Source of the DNA: Arenicola marina
Taxonomy: Eukaryota; Annelida; Polychaeta; Arenicolidae
Direction: 5' to 3'
Assembly (NCBI GenBank): GCA_964019135.1
Contig: OZ025263.1
Location: 18,453,123 to 18,517,122 of the forward strand
Length of the DNA stretch: 64,000 nt
The position numbers and the translations under genes were made by a program. The notes below the pieces were generated by a model that did no database searches, was not told the DNA's origin, and worked only from the letters and a program-made list of their open reading frames with translations. Shown here one piece after another: positions 12,701 to 27,700 of this stretch (its first letter is position 1; every line of letters starts with the position of its first letter).

Positions 12701-15700
12701 CCATCACCGGAAGTGCACGAGGACTGTCTCGCAGAAGCTCGAGAAGGTCGGGAAACCACTCCTGGCTCTGCCACAACGGGGCGATCAAGACGAGGCGACA
12801 TCCGCTCAAGGCAACGCTCGATATCACGCGCCGCAGCAGAGGGAACGGGGGAAAGGCGTAAGCCCAGAGGCCGGTCCACTGGAAGGATAGAGCGTCCACC
12901 TTCCACGCAACCGGGTCGTAAACTGGAGAGACGTAAGTGGCCAGCTTGTTGTTCAGGGATGTGGCAAACAGATCCACCATCGGCCGGCCCCATACACTCC
13001 ACAGAGCTGGGAAGATCTGAGGGTGCAGGGACCACTCGGTCTGGATGACTTGCTAACCCCGGGACAGCTGATCGGCCAGAATGTTGGTCTTGCCAGGAAT
13101 ATGCCTGGGGAGCAGAACAATGTCTCTGCGGTCGGCCCACAACAACAGCTCCCAAGTCAGCTGAGACAACGACAGGGAAACTGTGCCGCCCTGATGCCGT
13201 AGCTGACCGACCACCGTCGTGTTGCCGGTCATGACCTGGACCACGTGGCCGCGGACTGAAGACTCGAAAGCTTTCAGGGCGAGCCAGACGGCCTGGAGCT
13301 CCAGCCAGTTGATGTGACGCGAGGCTGCCGAAGCGCCCCACGTTCCCGCCGCGCGCAGACTGAGCAGGTGGGCCCCCCAACCCTGGTGGGACGCGTCCGT
13401 AAACAGGGTTACCGAGGGAGACAGGGGGGCAAGAGAGACTCCGGAGGTCGCATATGCAGGCGACCCCGAACAACCAGCTTTTCCAGGGACGCCATGTGCC
13501 CCAAGAGCGCCTGCCAGTGGCCGGCGGGTAGGGGAGTAGCCAGAAGGAAAGGTTGTATGACCGATAAGAACTTGTCGATCCTGTGAGGCGCAGGAGCAGC
13601 AATTCCGGTCTGTAAGTTGAACCGCACTCCGACGAAGGTGAAGACCTGAGACGGTTCCGGTTCCGACTTCGTGGCGTTCACTACGAATCCTAATCGTGTG
13701 GTGAGGGCAGTTAACCAGCGGGACTGAACTGCCAAGGTCGTCGGATCTCGATGGTGAGACAGCCAGTCGTCGAAATACTGATGGAGGCGGACAGAATGAC
13801 GGCGGGCGAGTTTGGCCACGACCTTGATGATGCGGTTGAAGACCGACGGGGCCGTCGTCAGCCCAAATGCGAGGGCGCGGAACTCGAAGGCGCCCGCGCT
13901 CGTGCAGAAACGCAGGTACTTCCGGGAAGGGGGCGCGATGGGGACATGAAAGAAAGCGTCCTTCAGGTCCAAGGATGTGGCCCATTCGCCAAGACTGAGA
14001 GCTTGCATTACCGTGGCGACAGTCTCCATCTTGAAGGCAGGAGTGGCAATGAAGGCATTCAATTGGGAGAGGTCCAGAATGGGGCGCCACTTCCCGTTGG
14101 GCTTCGGCTGGAGAAAGAGGAGGCTGTAGTGCCCGGGGGTACGGATGTCGACTGGCTGAATCGCCCCCTTCCGCACTAACGTGGCTATCTGCAGATCGAG
14201 CGCCACGCGTTTCACCGAGCCCGCGGCGTAAGCGTCGTACGGCTGCGGATGCGTCGTAAGAGGGGGTGGCATTCCTGCGAAAGGGAGGGAGTAGCCACGA
14301 CGGAGAACGCTGATGACCCACGGATCCGCGTCGAGATCCCGCCAGGCTTTCCAGAAGAACTGAAGCCGTCCGCCGAAAGGAGCGTCGGCGGGAACGATGA
14401 CCTCCACCGGTAAAGGAGGTGGGCGCCAGGCCGGCTGAGGAGGCGGGTAAGGGCGAAACGGGCGGTCTGGGAACGGCGGAAGGCAAGACACGGGTGAGGC
14501 AGGGGAACCGTCATTGTGACGATCGTCGCCCGCCCCTACCGGAGGTGCTGGCACGGGTGCCACGGCTCGAGCCGCGGAAGGGTCGCCGAGTGGCTGGCCG
14601 CCGAAACCCTCGTCCGGCGGGCGGTTGGGGAGCGCCGGAGGCGGGGAAGCTGTATCCGGGGCGGTCGAACCCCCGTGGAGCTGGTTTGGGGAGCCCTCCA
14701 CGGGGGACGTTGGGAAAGGGCCGCACGGCGCGGACAAGAAGCGCAGCAAGATCAGTAAGGGCCGGGAGGCTACCCGCGCACCGGCAACTTTCTGGAAGAT
14801 GTCTCGACTGGTGGCCGCCGCAAAAAGACCAAGGCCCTGGCCCGGGATTGCCTCTTGCAAGCCATCCAGACGAAGGCGCTCCACATCCTGAGGTTGGAGC
14901 TGGGGAAGACGACCGGCCAGATACGAGGTAACAGCGTCGCGCTGAATCATGATAGAGGCCGCGAGCTGGTTTGAAGTCACAGCAGCGGTGCGGAGGGTGC
15001 TCTGAGCAGCCGATTGCAGCAGCGGTGCGGAGGGTGCTCTGAGCAGCCGATTGCAGCAGCTCAGTGGCCAATTTTAGGGCAGCAGGGACATCCGGCCTAG
15101 AGGTCCCCTGGGTCGGCGGGCTTGATGCCCTGTCCGCGTCGAAGTCTCCGAGGAAGGGAAGGACTTGCGAGAGCAAGACTCCCGCGGCGGACGTGAACCA
15201 GTCCGCGTAGCTGCAGGATTCCAGGATCGCCCGGAGCGCGGCCTCCGCCGCAGGGGACGGTCCCGCGGCAGGGGCTGGCCCGGAGGCGCCGCGACGATCA
15301 ACCTCCCCCAGCAGGTCGAGTAGGTCGCGATTGGGCTGGAGCGTCGCATCCTGATTTAGGACAACAAGACGCTCGTGGTGGCCACGACGGGTCTTGTAAT
15401 ACCTGGAGGAGGCTGGCGCCTTCAGGATACTGCCCCTGGGGAGCGCTTTGCCAGTCTTGGGCTGTAGGAGCACTCGCGCAGCTACCTCGCCGGCGGACGT
15501 AGTGACCGAGGAAGCCCACGGAAGAGCGCGATGAGGAGCACCCTCGTCCTCCAGCTCCGAATCGGACGTGGGAAATTGGCTGCAGGGCTTGGTGGGTTGT
15601 GGGTCGGTATCCCCCAAGACCCGAGCTTTCGGGAACAGTGCCTCCACAAGGGCGAGGCGCTGGACATAGCCGCTGTCGCGTTCACCGACAGAAAAAGAGG

Positions 15701-18700
15701 TCTCTTCGCCAGGGCTCGGCGGGGGAGTGGACCTGCCCCGATGGCTGCGGCTCCGGCTCCGGCGGGCACGGTGCCGACGGCTCCGGCTACGACGGCTCCG
15801 GTTCCGGTGTTTGCGGCTCCGGTGGCTCCGGCTACGGTGGCGCCGGTGGCTCCGGCTACGGTGGCTACGGTGGCGCCGGCTACGGGGGCTGCGACTACGA
15901 GGACTCCGGCTCCGGGTCCTGCTGTCACGGTGCCGGCTGTCACGGTGCCGGCTGTCACGGCTCCGGCTGCGGCTGTCACGGCTCCGGATGTCACGGCTCC
16001 TGCTCCGGCGCTCACGGCTCCGGGAGCCGCGGCTCCTGCGCCGAGCGCGAGAGTTCACGGAGCGGGTACGATGACGGCCAACTGGGCCAATAGTGTTTTG
16101 CGCGACACGGCACTCCATAGCAGGCAAACGCAGGGGGGGAAAGGTATGCCCCGGAGGCCTGCAGTTGATACAGGCAAGGGGCCACCCTCACTCGCAGCCC
16201 GGCCCCGCGGCCTAGCGGGATCCATAGCGATGGCAGACAGGCGGGAAGAAAGCTGACACCGCCCGCCCGAAGGGGTGATGACAGCACGACGAGGGGAGGG
16301 GGTGAGTGGGGTGGGAGCGCGAGTCCGGGCCCCGCGTCTCCTGCGGTACCTCCAAATGTAGGTCACGCAGACCTCGCCCAAGTCAGTTGGGGAGCCGGGT
16401 GGCTGCCCCGAGGGAAAACACCACAAAACAATACCGGAATTCGAGGAAAGAGTCCATGGAAGGAGGAATCCAGTCGACAAAAAGAGAAGACGTGGTCCGT
16501 GGGAAGAAAAATGGAGCGGCAGGGCCGTCCGGTGGGTAGTCCAGAAGAAAAAAGGGAAGAGGAAAGTGGTAGCACGTCCGCTTAATCGGACGCCAACTCA
16601 GAAAAGAGGTTGACCGCTAGCGCGCATGCGCTGAGGTGGGGTGGCAGCAGCGAGGGGGGAATGTTTTTTCCCTTTTTGGAATGTTGGTATTATGGCAAGC
16701 CAACCATGTCATGGCAAATTGTGCCGGAGGTAAGTATGTTCAGCGCTATGAACTCTTAAATTTACTGTCCAGTATCTGCATGTGAATGAATTAGCGGACA
16801 ATATACCCTTAGCTGGGGACAACCTGCCCTTCAGGAGATTGTTAATGACGCTGGAGCACTGTACTTACACGCCTTAAGAGGATAATCCTCTCATATACAC
16901 TTAACTGGGGACAACCTGCCCTTCAGGGGATTGTTAATGACGCTGGGACACGGTACTTACACGCCTTAAGAGGATAATCCTCTCATATACACTTAACTGG
17001 GGACAACCTGCCCTTCAGGGGATTGCTAATGACGCTGGGACACTGTACTTACACGCCTTAAGAGGACAATCCTCTCATATACACTTAACTGGGGACAACC
17101 TGCCCCTCAGGGGATTGTTAATGACGCTGGGACACGGTACTTACACGCATTAAGAGGACAATCCTCTCATATACACTTAGCTGGGGACAACCTGCCCTTC
17201 AGTAGATTGCTAATGACGCTGGGACACGGTACTTACACGCCTTAAGAGGACAATCCTCTCATATACACTTAGCTGGGGACAACCTGCCCTTCAGGGGATT
17301 GTTAATGACGCTGGGGCACTGTACTTACACGCCTTAAGAGGACAATCCTCTCATATACACTTAGCTGGGGACAACCTGCCCTTCAGGGGATTGTTAATGA
17401 CGCTGGGACACGGTACTTACACGCCTTAAGAGGATAATCCTCTCATATACACTTAGCTGGGGACAACCTGCCCTTCGGGGGATTGCTAATGACGCTGGGG
17501 CACTGTACTTACACGCCTTAAGAGGACAATCCTCTCATATACACTTAGCTGGGGACAACCTGCCCTTCAGGGGATTGTTAATGACGCTGGGACACGGTAC
17601 TTACACGCCTTAAGAGGACAATCCTCTCATATACACTTAGCTAGGGACAACCTGCCCTTCAGGGGATTGTTAATGACGCTGGGGCACGGTACTTACACGC
17701 CTTAAGAGGACAATCCTCTCATATATACTTAGCTGGGGACAACCTGCACTTCAGGGGATTGTTAATGACGCTGGGGCACTGTACTTACACGCCTTAAGAG
17801 GACAATCCTCTCATATACACTTAGCTGGGGACAACCTGCCCTTCAGGGGATTGTTAATGACGCTGGGGCACTGTACTTACACGCCTTAAGAGGACAATCC
17901 TCTCATATACACTTAGCTGGGGACAACCTGCACTTCAGGGGATTGTTAATGACGCTGGGGCACTGTACTTACACGCCTTAAGAGGACAATCCTCTCATAT
18001 ACACTTAGCTGGGGACAACCTGCCCTTCAGGGGATTGTTAATGACGCTGGGGCACGGTACTTACACGCCTTAAGAGGACAATCCTCTCATATACACTTAG
18101 CTAGGGACAACCTGCCTTTCAGGGGATTGTTAATGACGCTGGGGCACGGTACTTACACGCCTTAAGAGGACAATCCTCTCATATATACTTAGCTGGGGAC
18201 AACCTGCACTTCAGGGGATTGTTAATGACGCTGGGGCACTGTACTTACACGTCTTAAGAGGACAATCCTCTCATATACACTTAGCTGGGGACAACCTGCC
18301 CTTCAGGAGATTGTTAATGACGCTGGGGCACGGTACTTACACGCCTTAAGTGGACAATCCTCTCATATACACTTAGCTGGGGACAACCTGCCCTTCAGGG
18401 GATTGTTAATGACGCTGGGACACGGTACTTACACGCCTTAAGAGGACAATCCTCTCATATACACTTAGCTGGGGACAACCTGCCCTTCAGGGGATTGTTA
18501 ATGACGCTGGGACACGGTACTTACACGCCTTAAAGCTGAGTCCAAAGCCATCAAAGTTGTTCCTGGCGTTGGACCGGAACTTCACTCGTGCCCTGTTGCT
18601 GTTCATTGTTATGCCATCGGGCACGATGTTGCCACAGTAACGAGCACGTGGTACGGACACACCGCTGGAGGACACTTCTGTCAGCTGGTAATAGAGTTAA

Positions 18701-21700
18701 ATAAACACGACTGTTAGTCGACATATTAAATATTAATATTTAATAACCCCTTCCATTCACGTAATCAAGCCCCACTGTGGCCATGTCTGTGTGGTCGTTG
18801 GATAAATATCCCATGCCCTTCTTCGCAAAGAGTAAGGGGTTACCCCCGGGGACATGGCTCCACTCTCCCTCCCGTCTCCCATTGACGCGATATGACCAAC
18901 AGTGTTTAGAGCGTCCTGAATATACAACCAACCAACCATTCACGTGACATTCGTATTTATACATATAGTAATAAGAAATAACCTTTGTTAATGTGGCATC
19001 AACATCAGAAACACAGACAGAAGTGTATATACCAGATTCAGGCATATATAAGCACACTGCAGATAAGGAAGAACATTACAGACTATTCACTTGTTAAATG
19101 AAGCGTGTAGATCTATATACGCTCCCCACCTCTACATAGTCGTTCACACAGTATAGCTTCGCACCCCTGCATAGTCGTTCACATAGGATAGCTTCTCACC
19201 TCTACATAGTCGTTCATACAAACTAACTCCTCACCTCCACATAGTCGTTCACACAGAATAGCTTCTCACCCCTACATAGCCGTTCACACAGTATAGCTTC
19301 TCACCCCTGCATAGTCGTTCACATAGGATAGCTTCTCACCTCTATATAGTCGTTCATACAAACTAACTCCTCACCTCCACATAGTCGTTCATACAGACTA
19401 ACTCCTCACCTCCACATAGTCGTTCATACAGACTAACTCCTCACCTCCACATAGTCGTTCATACAGACTAACTCCTCACCTCCACATAGTCGTTCACACA
19501 GAATAGCTTCTCACCCCTACATAGTCGTTCACACAGGATAGCTTCTCACCTCCACATAGTTGTTCATACAAACCTACTCCTCACTTCCACATAGTCGTTC
19601 ATACAGACTAACTCCTCACCTCCACATAGTCGTTCATACAGACTAACTCCTCACCTCCACATAGTCGTTCATACAGACTAACTCCTCACCTCCACATAGT
19701 CGTTCATACAAACTAACTCCTCACCTCCACATAGTCGTTCATACAGACTAACTCCTCACCTCCACATAGTCGTTCATACAGACTAACTCCTCACCTCCAC
19801 ATAGTCGTTCATACAAACTAACTCCTCACCTCCACATAGTCGTTCATACAGACTAACTCCTCACCTCCACATAGTCGTTCATACAAACTCCTCACCTCCA
19901 CATAGTCGTTCATACAAACTAACTCCTCACCTCCACATAGTCGTTCATACAAACTCCTCACCTCCACATAGTCGTTCATACAGACTAACTCCTCACCTCC
20001 ACATAGTCGTTCATACAGACTAACTCCTCACCTCCACATAGTCGTTCATACAAACTCCTCACCTCCACATAGTCGTTCATACAGACTAACTGCTCACCTC
20101 CACATAGTCGTTCATACAGACTAACTCCTCACCTCCACATAGTCGTTCATACAGACTAACTCCTCACCTCCACATAGTCGTTCATACAGACTAACTACTC
20201 ACCTCCACATAGTCGTTCATACACACTAACTCCTCACCTCCACATAGTCGTTCATACAAACTAACTCCTCACCTCCACATAGTCGTTCATACAAACTAAC
20301 TCCTCACCTCCACATAGTCGTTCATACAAACTCCTCACCTCCACATAGTCGTTCATACAAACTCCTCACCTCCACATAGTCGTTCATACAGACTAACTCC
20401 TCACCTCCACATAGTCGTTCATACAAACTAACTCCTCACCTCCACATAGTCGTTCATACACACTAACTCCTCACCTCCACATAGTCGTTCATACAGACTA
20501 ACTCCTCACCTCCACATAGTCGTTCATACAAACTAACTCCTCACCTCCACATAGTCGTTCATACAAACTAACTCCTCACCTCCACATAGTCGTTCATACA
20601 AACTAACTCCTCACCTCCACATAGTCGTTCATACAGACTAACTCCTCACCTCCACATAGTCGTTCATACAGACTAACTCCTCACCTCCACATAGTCGTTC
20701 ACACAGAATAGCTTCTCACCCCTACATAGTCGTTCACACAGTATAGCTTCTCACACCTGCATAGTCGTTCACATAGGATAGCTTCTCACCTCTATATAGT
20801 CGTTCATACAAACTAACTCCTCGCCTCCACATAGTCGTTCACACAGAATAGCTTCTCACCCCTACATAGTCGTTCACACAGGATAGCTTCTCACCTCTAC
20901 ATAGTTGTTCATACAAACTAACTCCTCACCTCCACATAGTCGTTCATACAGACTAACTCCTCACCTCCACATAGTCGTTCATACAGACTAACTTCTCACC
21001 TCCACATAGTCGTTCATACAAACCTACTCCTCACCTCCACATAGTCGTTCATACAGACTAACTCCTCACCTCCACATAGTCGTTCATACAAACTAACTCC
21101 TCACCTCCACATAGTCGTTCATACAGACTAACTCCTCACCTCCACATAGTCGTTCATACAGACTAACTCCTCACCTCCACATAGTCGTTCACACAGAATA
21201 GCTTCTCACCCCTACATAGTCGTTCACACAGTATAGCTTCTCACACCTGCATAGTCGTTCACATAGGATAGCTTCTCACCTCTATATAGTCGTTCATACA
21301 AACTAACTCCTCGCCTCCACATAGTCGTTCACACAGAATAGCTTCTCACCCCTACATAGTCGTTCACACAGGATAGCTTCTCACCTCTACATAGTTGTTC
21401 ATACAAACTAACTCCTCACCTCCACATAGTCGTTCATACAAACTAACTCCTCACCTCCACATAGTCGTTCATACAAACTCCTCACCTCCACATAGTCGTT
21501 CATACAAACTAACTCCTCACCTCCACATAGTCGTTCATACAAACTAACTCCTCACCTCTACATAGTCGTTCATACAAACTAACTCCTCACCTCCACATAG
21601 TCGTTCACACAGAATAGCTTCTCACCCCTACATAGTCGTTCACACAGTATAGCTTCTCACCCCTGCATAGTCGTTCACATAGGATAGCTTCTCACCTCTA

Positions 21701-24700
21701 TATAGTCGTTCATACAAACTAACTCCTCACCTCCACATAGTCGTTCACACAGAATAGCTTCTCACCCCTACATAGTCGTTCACATAGGATAGCTTCTCAC
21801 CTCTATATAGTCGTTCATACAAACTAACTCCTCACCTCCACATAGTCGTTCATACAGACTAACTCCTCACCTCCACATAGTCGTTCATACAAACTAACTC
21901 CTCACCTCCACATAGTCGTTCATACAGACTAACTCCTCACCTCCACATAGTCGTTCATACAAACTAACTCCTCACCTCTACATAGTCGTTCATACAAACT
22001 AACTCCTCACCTCCACATAGTCGTTCACACAGAATAGCTTCTCACCCCTTCATAGTCGTTCACACAGTATAGCTTCTCACCCCTGCATAGTCGTTCACAT
22101 AGGATAGCTTCTCACCTCTATATAGTCGTTCATACAAACTAACTCCTCACCTCCACATAGTCGTTCACACAGAATAGCTTCTCACCCCTACATAGTCGTT
22201 CACACAGGATAGCTTCTCACCTCTACATAGTTGTTCATACAAACTAACTCCTCACCTCCACATAGTGGTTCATACAAACTAACTCCTCACCTCCACATAG
22301 TCGTTCATACAGACTAACTCCTCACCTCCACATAGTCGTTCATACAGACTAACTCCTCACCTCCACATAGTCGTTCATACAAACTAACTCCTCACCTCCA
22401 CATAGTCGTTCATACAGACTAACTCCTCACCTCCACATAGTCGTTCATACAAACTCCTCACCTCCACATAGTCGTTCATACAGACTAACTCCTCACCTCC
22501 ACATAGTCGTTCATACAGACTAACTCCTCACCTCCACATAGTCGTTCATACAAACTCCTCACCTCCACATAGTCGTTCATACAGACTAACTCCTCACCTC
22601 CACATAGTCGTTCATACAGACTAACTCCTCACCTCCACATAGTCGTTCATACAAACTCCTCACCTCCACATAGTCGTTCATACAGACTAACTCCTCACCT
22701 CCACATAGTCGTTCATACAGACTAACTCCTCACCTCCACATAGTCGTTCATACAGACTAACTCCTCACCTCCACATAGTCGTTCATACAAACTAACTCCT
22801 CACCTCCACATAGTCGTTCATACACACTAACTCCTCACCTCCACATAGTCGTTCATACAAACTAACTCCTCACCTCCACATAGTCGTTCATACAAACTAA
22901 CTCCTCACCTCCACATAGTCGTTCATACAAACTCCTCACCTCCACATAGTCGTTCATACAAACTCCTCACCTCCACATAGTCGTTCATACAGACTAACTC
23001 CTCACCTCCACATAGTCGTTCATACAAACTAACTCCTCACCTCCACATAGTCGTTCATACACACTAACTCCTCACCTCCACATAGTCGTTCATACAGACT
23101 AACTCCTCACCTCCACATAGTCGTTCATACAAACTAACTCCTCACCTCCACATAGTCGTTCATACAAACTAACTCCTCACCTCCACATAGTCGTTCATAC
23201 AGACTAACTCCTCACCTCCACATAGTCGTTCACACAGAATAGCTTCTCACCCCTACATAGTCGTTCACACAGTATAGCTTCTCACCCCTGCATAGTCGTT
23301 CACATAGGATAGCTTCTCACCTCTATATAGTCGTTCATACAAACTAACCCCTCACCTCCACATAGTCGTTCACACAGAATAGCTTCTCACCCCTACATAG
23401 TCGTTCACACAGGATAGCTTCTCACCTCTACATAGTTGTTCATACAAACTAACTCCTCACCTCCACATAGTCGTTCATACAGACTAACTCCTCACCTCCA
23501 CATAGTCGTTCATACAGACTAACTTCTCACCTCCACATAGTCGTTCATACAAACCTACTCCTCACCTCCACATAGTCGTTCATACAGACTAACTCCTCAC
23601 CTCCACATAGTCGTTCATACAAACTAACTCCTCACCTCCACATAGTCGTTCATACAGACTAACTCCTCACCTCCACATAGTCGTTCATACAAACTAACTC
23701 CTCACCTCTACATAGTCGTTCATACAAACTAACTCATCACCTCCACATAGTCGTTCACACAGAATAGCTTCTCACCCCCACATAGTCGTTCATACAAACT
23801 CCTCACCTCCACATAGTCGTTCATACAAACTAACTCCTCACCTCCACATAGTCGTTCATACAGACTAACTCCTCACCTCCACATAGTCGTTCATACAAAC
23901 TAACTCCTCACCTCCACATAGTCGTTCATACAAACTAACTCCTCACCTCCACATAGTCGTTCACACAGAATAGCTTCTCACCCCTACATAGTCGTTCACA
24001 CAGTATAGCTTCTCACCCCTGCATAGTCGTTCACATAGGATAGCTTCTCACCTCTATATAGTCGTTCATACAAACTAACCCCTCACCTCCACATAGTCGT
24101 TCACACAGAATAGCTTCTCACCCCTACATAGTCGTTCACACAGGATAGCTTCTCACCTCTACATAGTTGTTCATACAAACTAACTCCTCACCTCCACATA
24201 GTCGTTCATACAGACTAACTCCTCACCTCCACATAGTCGTTCATACAGACTAACTTCTCACCTCCACATAGTCGTTCATACAAACCTACTCCTCACCTCC
24301 ACATAGTCGTTCATACAAACTCCTCACCTCCACATAGTCGTTCATACAAACTAACTCCTCACCTCCACATAGTCGTTCATACAGACTAACTCCTCACCTC
24401 CACATAGTCGTTCATACAAACTAACTCCTCACCTCTACATAGTCGTCCATACAAACAAACTCATCACGTCCACATAGTCGTTCACACAGAATAGCTTCTC
24501 ACCCCTACATAGTCGTTCACACAGTATAGCTTCTCACCCCTGCATAGTCGTTCACATAGGATAGCTTCTCACCTCTATATAGTCGTTCATACAAACTAAC
24601 TCCTCACCTCCACATAGTCGTTCACACAGAATAGCTTCTCACCCCTACATAGTCGTTCACATAGGATAGCTTCTCACCTCCACATAGTCGTTCATACAAA

Positions 24701-27700
24701 CTAACTCCTCACCTCCACATAGTCGTTCATACAAACTCCTCACCTCCACATAGTCGTTCATACAAACTAACTCCTCACCTCCACATAGTCGTTCATACAG
24801 ACTAACTCCTCACCTCCACATAGTCGTTCATACAAACTAACTCCTCACCTCCACATAGTCGTTCATACAGACTAACTCCTCACCTCCACATAGTCGTTCA
24901 TACAAACTAACTCCTCACCTCCACATAGTCGTTCATACAGACTAACTCCTCACCTCCACATAGTCGTTCATACAAACTAACTCCTCACCTCTACATAGTC
25001 GTTCATACAAACTAACTCCTCACCTCCACATAGTCGTTCACACAGAATAGCTTCTCACCCCTACATAGTCGTTCACACAGTATAGCTTCTCACCCCTGCA
25101 TAGTCGTTCACATAGGATAGCTTCTCACCTCTATATAGTCGTTCATACAAACTAACTCCTCACCTCCACATAGTCGTTCACACAGAATAGCTTCTCACCC
25201 CTACATAGTCGTTCACACAGGATAGCTTCTCACCTCTACATAGTTGTTCATACAAACTAACTCCTCACCTCCACATAGTCGTTCATACAGACTAACTTCT
25301 CACCTCCACATAGTCGTTCATACAAACTAACTCCTCACCTCCACATAGTCGTTCATACAGACTAACTCCTCACTTCCACATAGTCGTTCATACAAACTAA
25401 CTCCTCACCTCCACATAGTCGTTCATACAGACTAACTCCTCACCTCCACATAGTCGTTCATACAAACTAACTCCTCACCTCCACATAGTCGTTCATACAG
25501 ACTAACTCCTCACCTCCACATAGTCGTTCATACAGACTAACTCCTCACCTCCACATAGTCGTTCATACAAACTCCTCACCTCCACATAGTCGTTCATACA
25601 GACTAACCCCTCACCTCCACATAGTCGTTCATACAGACTAACTCCTCACCTCCACATAGTCGTTCATACAGACTAACTCCTCACCTCCACATAGTCGTTC
25701 ATGCAAACTCCTCACCTCCACATAGTCGTTCATACAGACTAACTCCTCACCTCCACATAGTCGTTCATACAGACTAACTCCTCACCTCTACATAGTCGTT
25801 CATACAGACTAACTCCTCACCTCCACATAGTCGTTCATACAGACTAACTCCTCACCTCTACATAGTCGTTCATACACACTAACTCCTCACCTCCACATAG
25901 TCGTTCATACAGACTAACTCCTCACCTCCACATAGTCGTTCATACAGACTAACTCCTCACCTCCACATAGTCGTTCATACAAACTCCTCACCTCCACATA
26001 GTCGTTCATACAAACTCCTCACCTCCACATAGTCGTTCATACAGACTAACTCCTCACCTCCACATAGTCGTTCATACAAACTAACTCCTCACCTCCACAT
26101 AGTCGTTCACACAGGGCTGCTGGATCTCCATGTCGAAGGGACTCATGAAGGCCATCTCCACGTGGTACCCGTTCTTGACGGTCACGTCCCAGACACACTC
26201 CGTGTTGGGTTGGTACAGAGATGGCCAGTTGGGGCTCGTCACATTGCCAATCTGCTGGTTCACGTTGCCGCCACACACTGTTAGGTGGGGTATACGGGGA
26301 GGTTTTCGGTATTTAGTTAAAGTTTAAAATCTTGGTGGACAAGTGTAATAAGCAGGAGTAATAAGCAGACGAAAAAACAGTTATGCAGTAATGTATATTT
26401 AGCCTATTTTGAATACTATATGTCATTTAAAGTATATATATCAGTAATATATAGTGCTTTAAAGTCTGTCTGTCAGTGATTTATGCAATGTTTTTGAAGC
26501 CCATATTTCAGCAATTTATGCAGTGATATTAAATACATATATAAATAATTTAAAATGCTTTCTTTTTATATGTCAGTATTTTATTGTTTTTTATTTTTAC
26601 ATGTCAGTAAGTTATTATGTTTATTTATATGTCAGTAATTTATTGTTTTTCAGCCTATACATCAGTAATTTAGACAGTGTTTCAAATCCAAATATCAGTA
26701 TTATAGACAGTGTTTTAAATCTATGCATCAGTAATTTATACAGTGTTATTATACAGTAATCACATAATAATTGATTAAAACTGCGTATAATTTAAGATTT
26801 GATTAGTGATATGATACTAAACACGGCCATATGAGTGTAGTTTACTCTAACCACCTTGGTTGGTCAACCGGAAGAGCCAACATAAGGTAGTACACCACAA
26901 AACACAAAGAACAAGGCCTCACCATCGCTTTGGAAGCTGTACTGGATGCTGAATCCCTGGGCCTGGGTGTCAGAGTCCGAGTGAAACTGGATCCGGAGCA
27001 CGTTGGTCTGGGAGACGATGTCTGTCGGGAGCGAGTTGCAGTACTTTCCGATGGAGGGGGAGGTCGCTAGCATGCCGTTAAAAACTTCCAGGTAGTCCTT
27101 CGAACAGCCGTCGGACGTCTCCAAGGAGAAGGCCGTAAAGTGAAGCTGGGAGGGAGATGGCAGGACATCAAGTCACAATAGTCAAGTGTGCCCAGGTATA
27201 AAAAAGGGGGGCGGGTAGAGAATAAACATGGAAAGAACAACAGTATCCAATATCTTTGATCTGGGGATCGTTCCCCTTGTAGTTACGAGCTCATAACTGT
27301 ATCTCTTACATGCTAATTTAACCACAGATCGGACTTTTACGAGCAATGAAAATAAGCGTTGTACTGCGATTATGGCGGTGCAGTCATCCTAGTGCAATTT
27401 ATTTTCCTCCGATATTAACCAAAGGCGTGTTTTCCATATATTTATGATAAATGCAACATATATTTATGATAAATACTCCATTTCTCGTCGGGTATGTCAC
27501 CTTCACTCGCTGACCGATCGGGGCGATTAGCTTCCATGCGCAGTTGGCATTGGCGCTGTACATCCCCGGATAATTAGAACTGGCGATGACACCAGAGCTT
27601 TCTCTCAGCGTCCCTCCACACTCTGCAGACACAATAAGAAAGAAAGAGTGTCAGCTTCCATGCGACATTCCACTGTTTGTACATAATGACTCCACCTACC

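Larger units (their letters stand above)
11912..16739 (-). mobile_element. DIRS-type tyrosine-recombinase retrotransposon, defective
   Basis: Inverted terminal repeats of about 141 bp (11946-12086 and 16599-16739) flank gag-like, RT/RNase H and recombinase-like frames on the minus strand. A 51-bp segment at the low end (11912-11962) recurs inverted at 12148-12198, which is the internal complementary region expected for the circular DIRS intermediate. Frameshifts, a stop codon and a truncated recombinase make it non-autonomous. It sits in the intron between CUB Q and CUB R, in the same orientation as the gene. Confidence 0.9.

Noticed and set aside
15531..16256. Plus-strand frame rich in alanine and proline, and a glycine-serine frame beside it
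   Set aside because: Antisense of the arginine-serine-rich DIRS gag region; composition is dictated by the opposite strand.
19121..26092. CRISPR-like appearance of regular short repeats
   Set aside because: There are no unique spacers. Units are contiguous tandem copies of an exon-intron junction in an animal gene.
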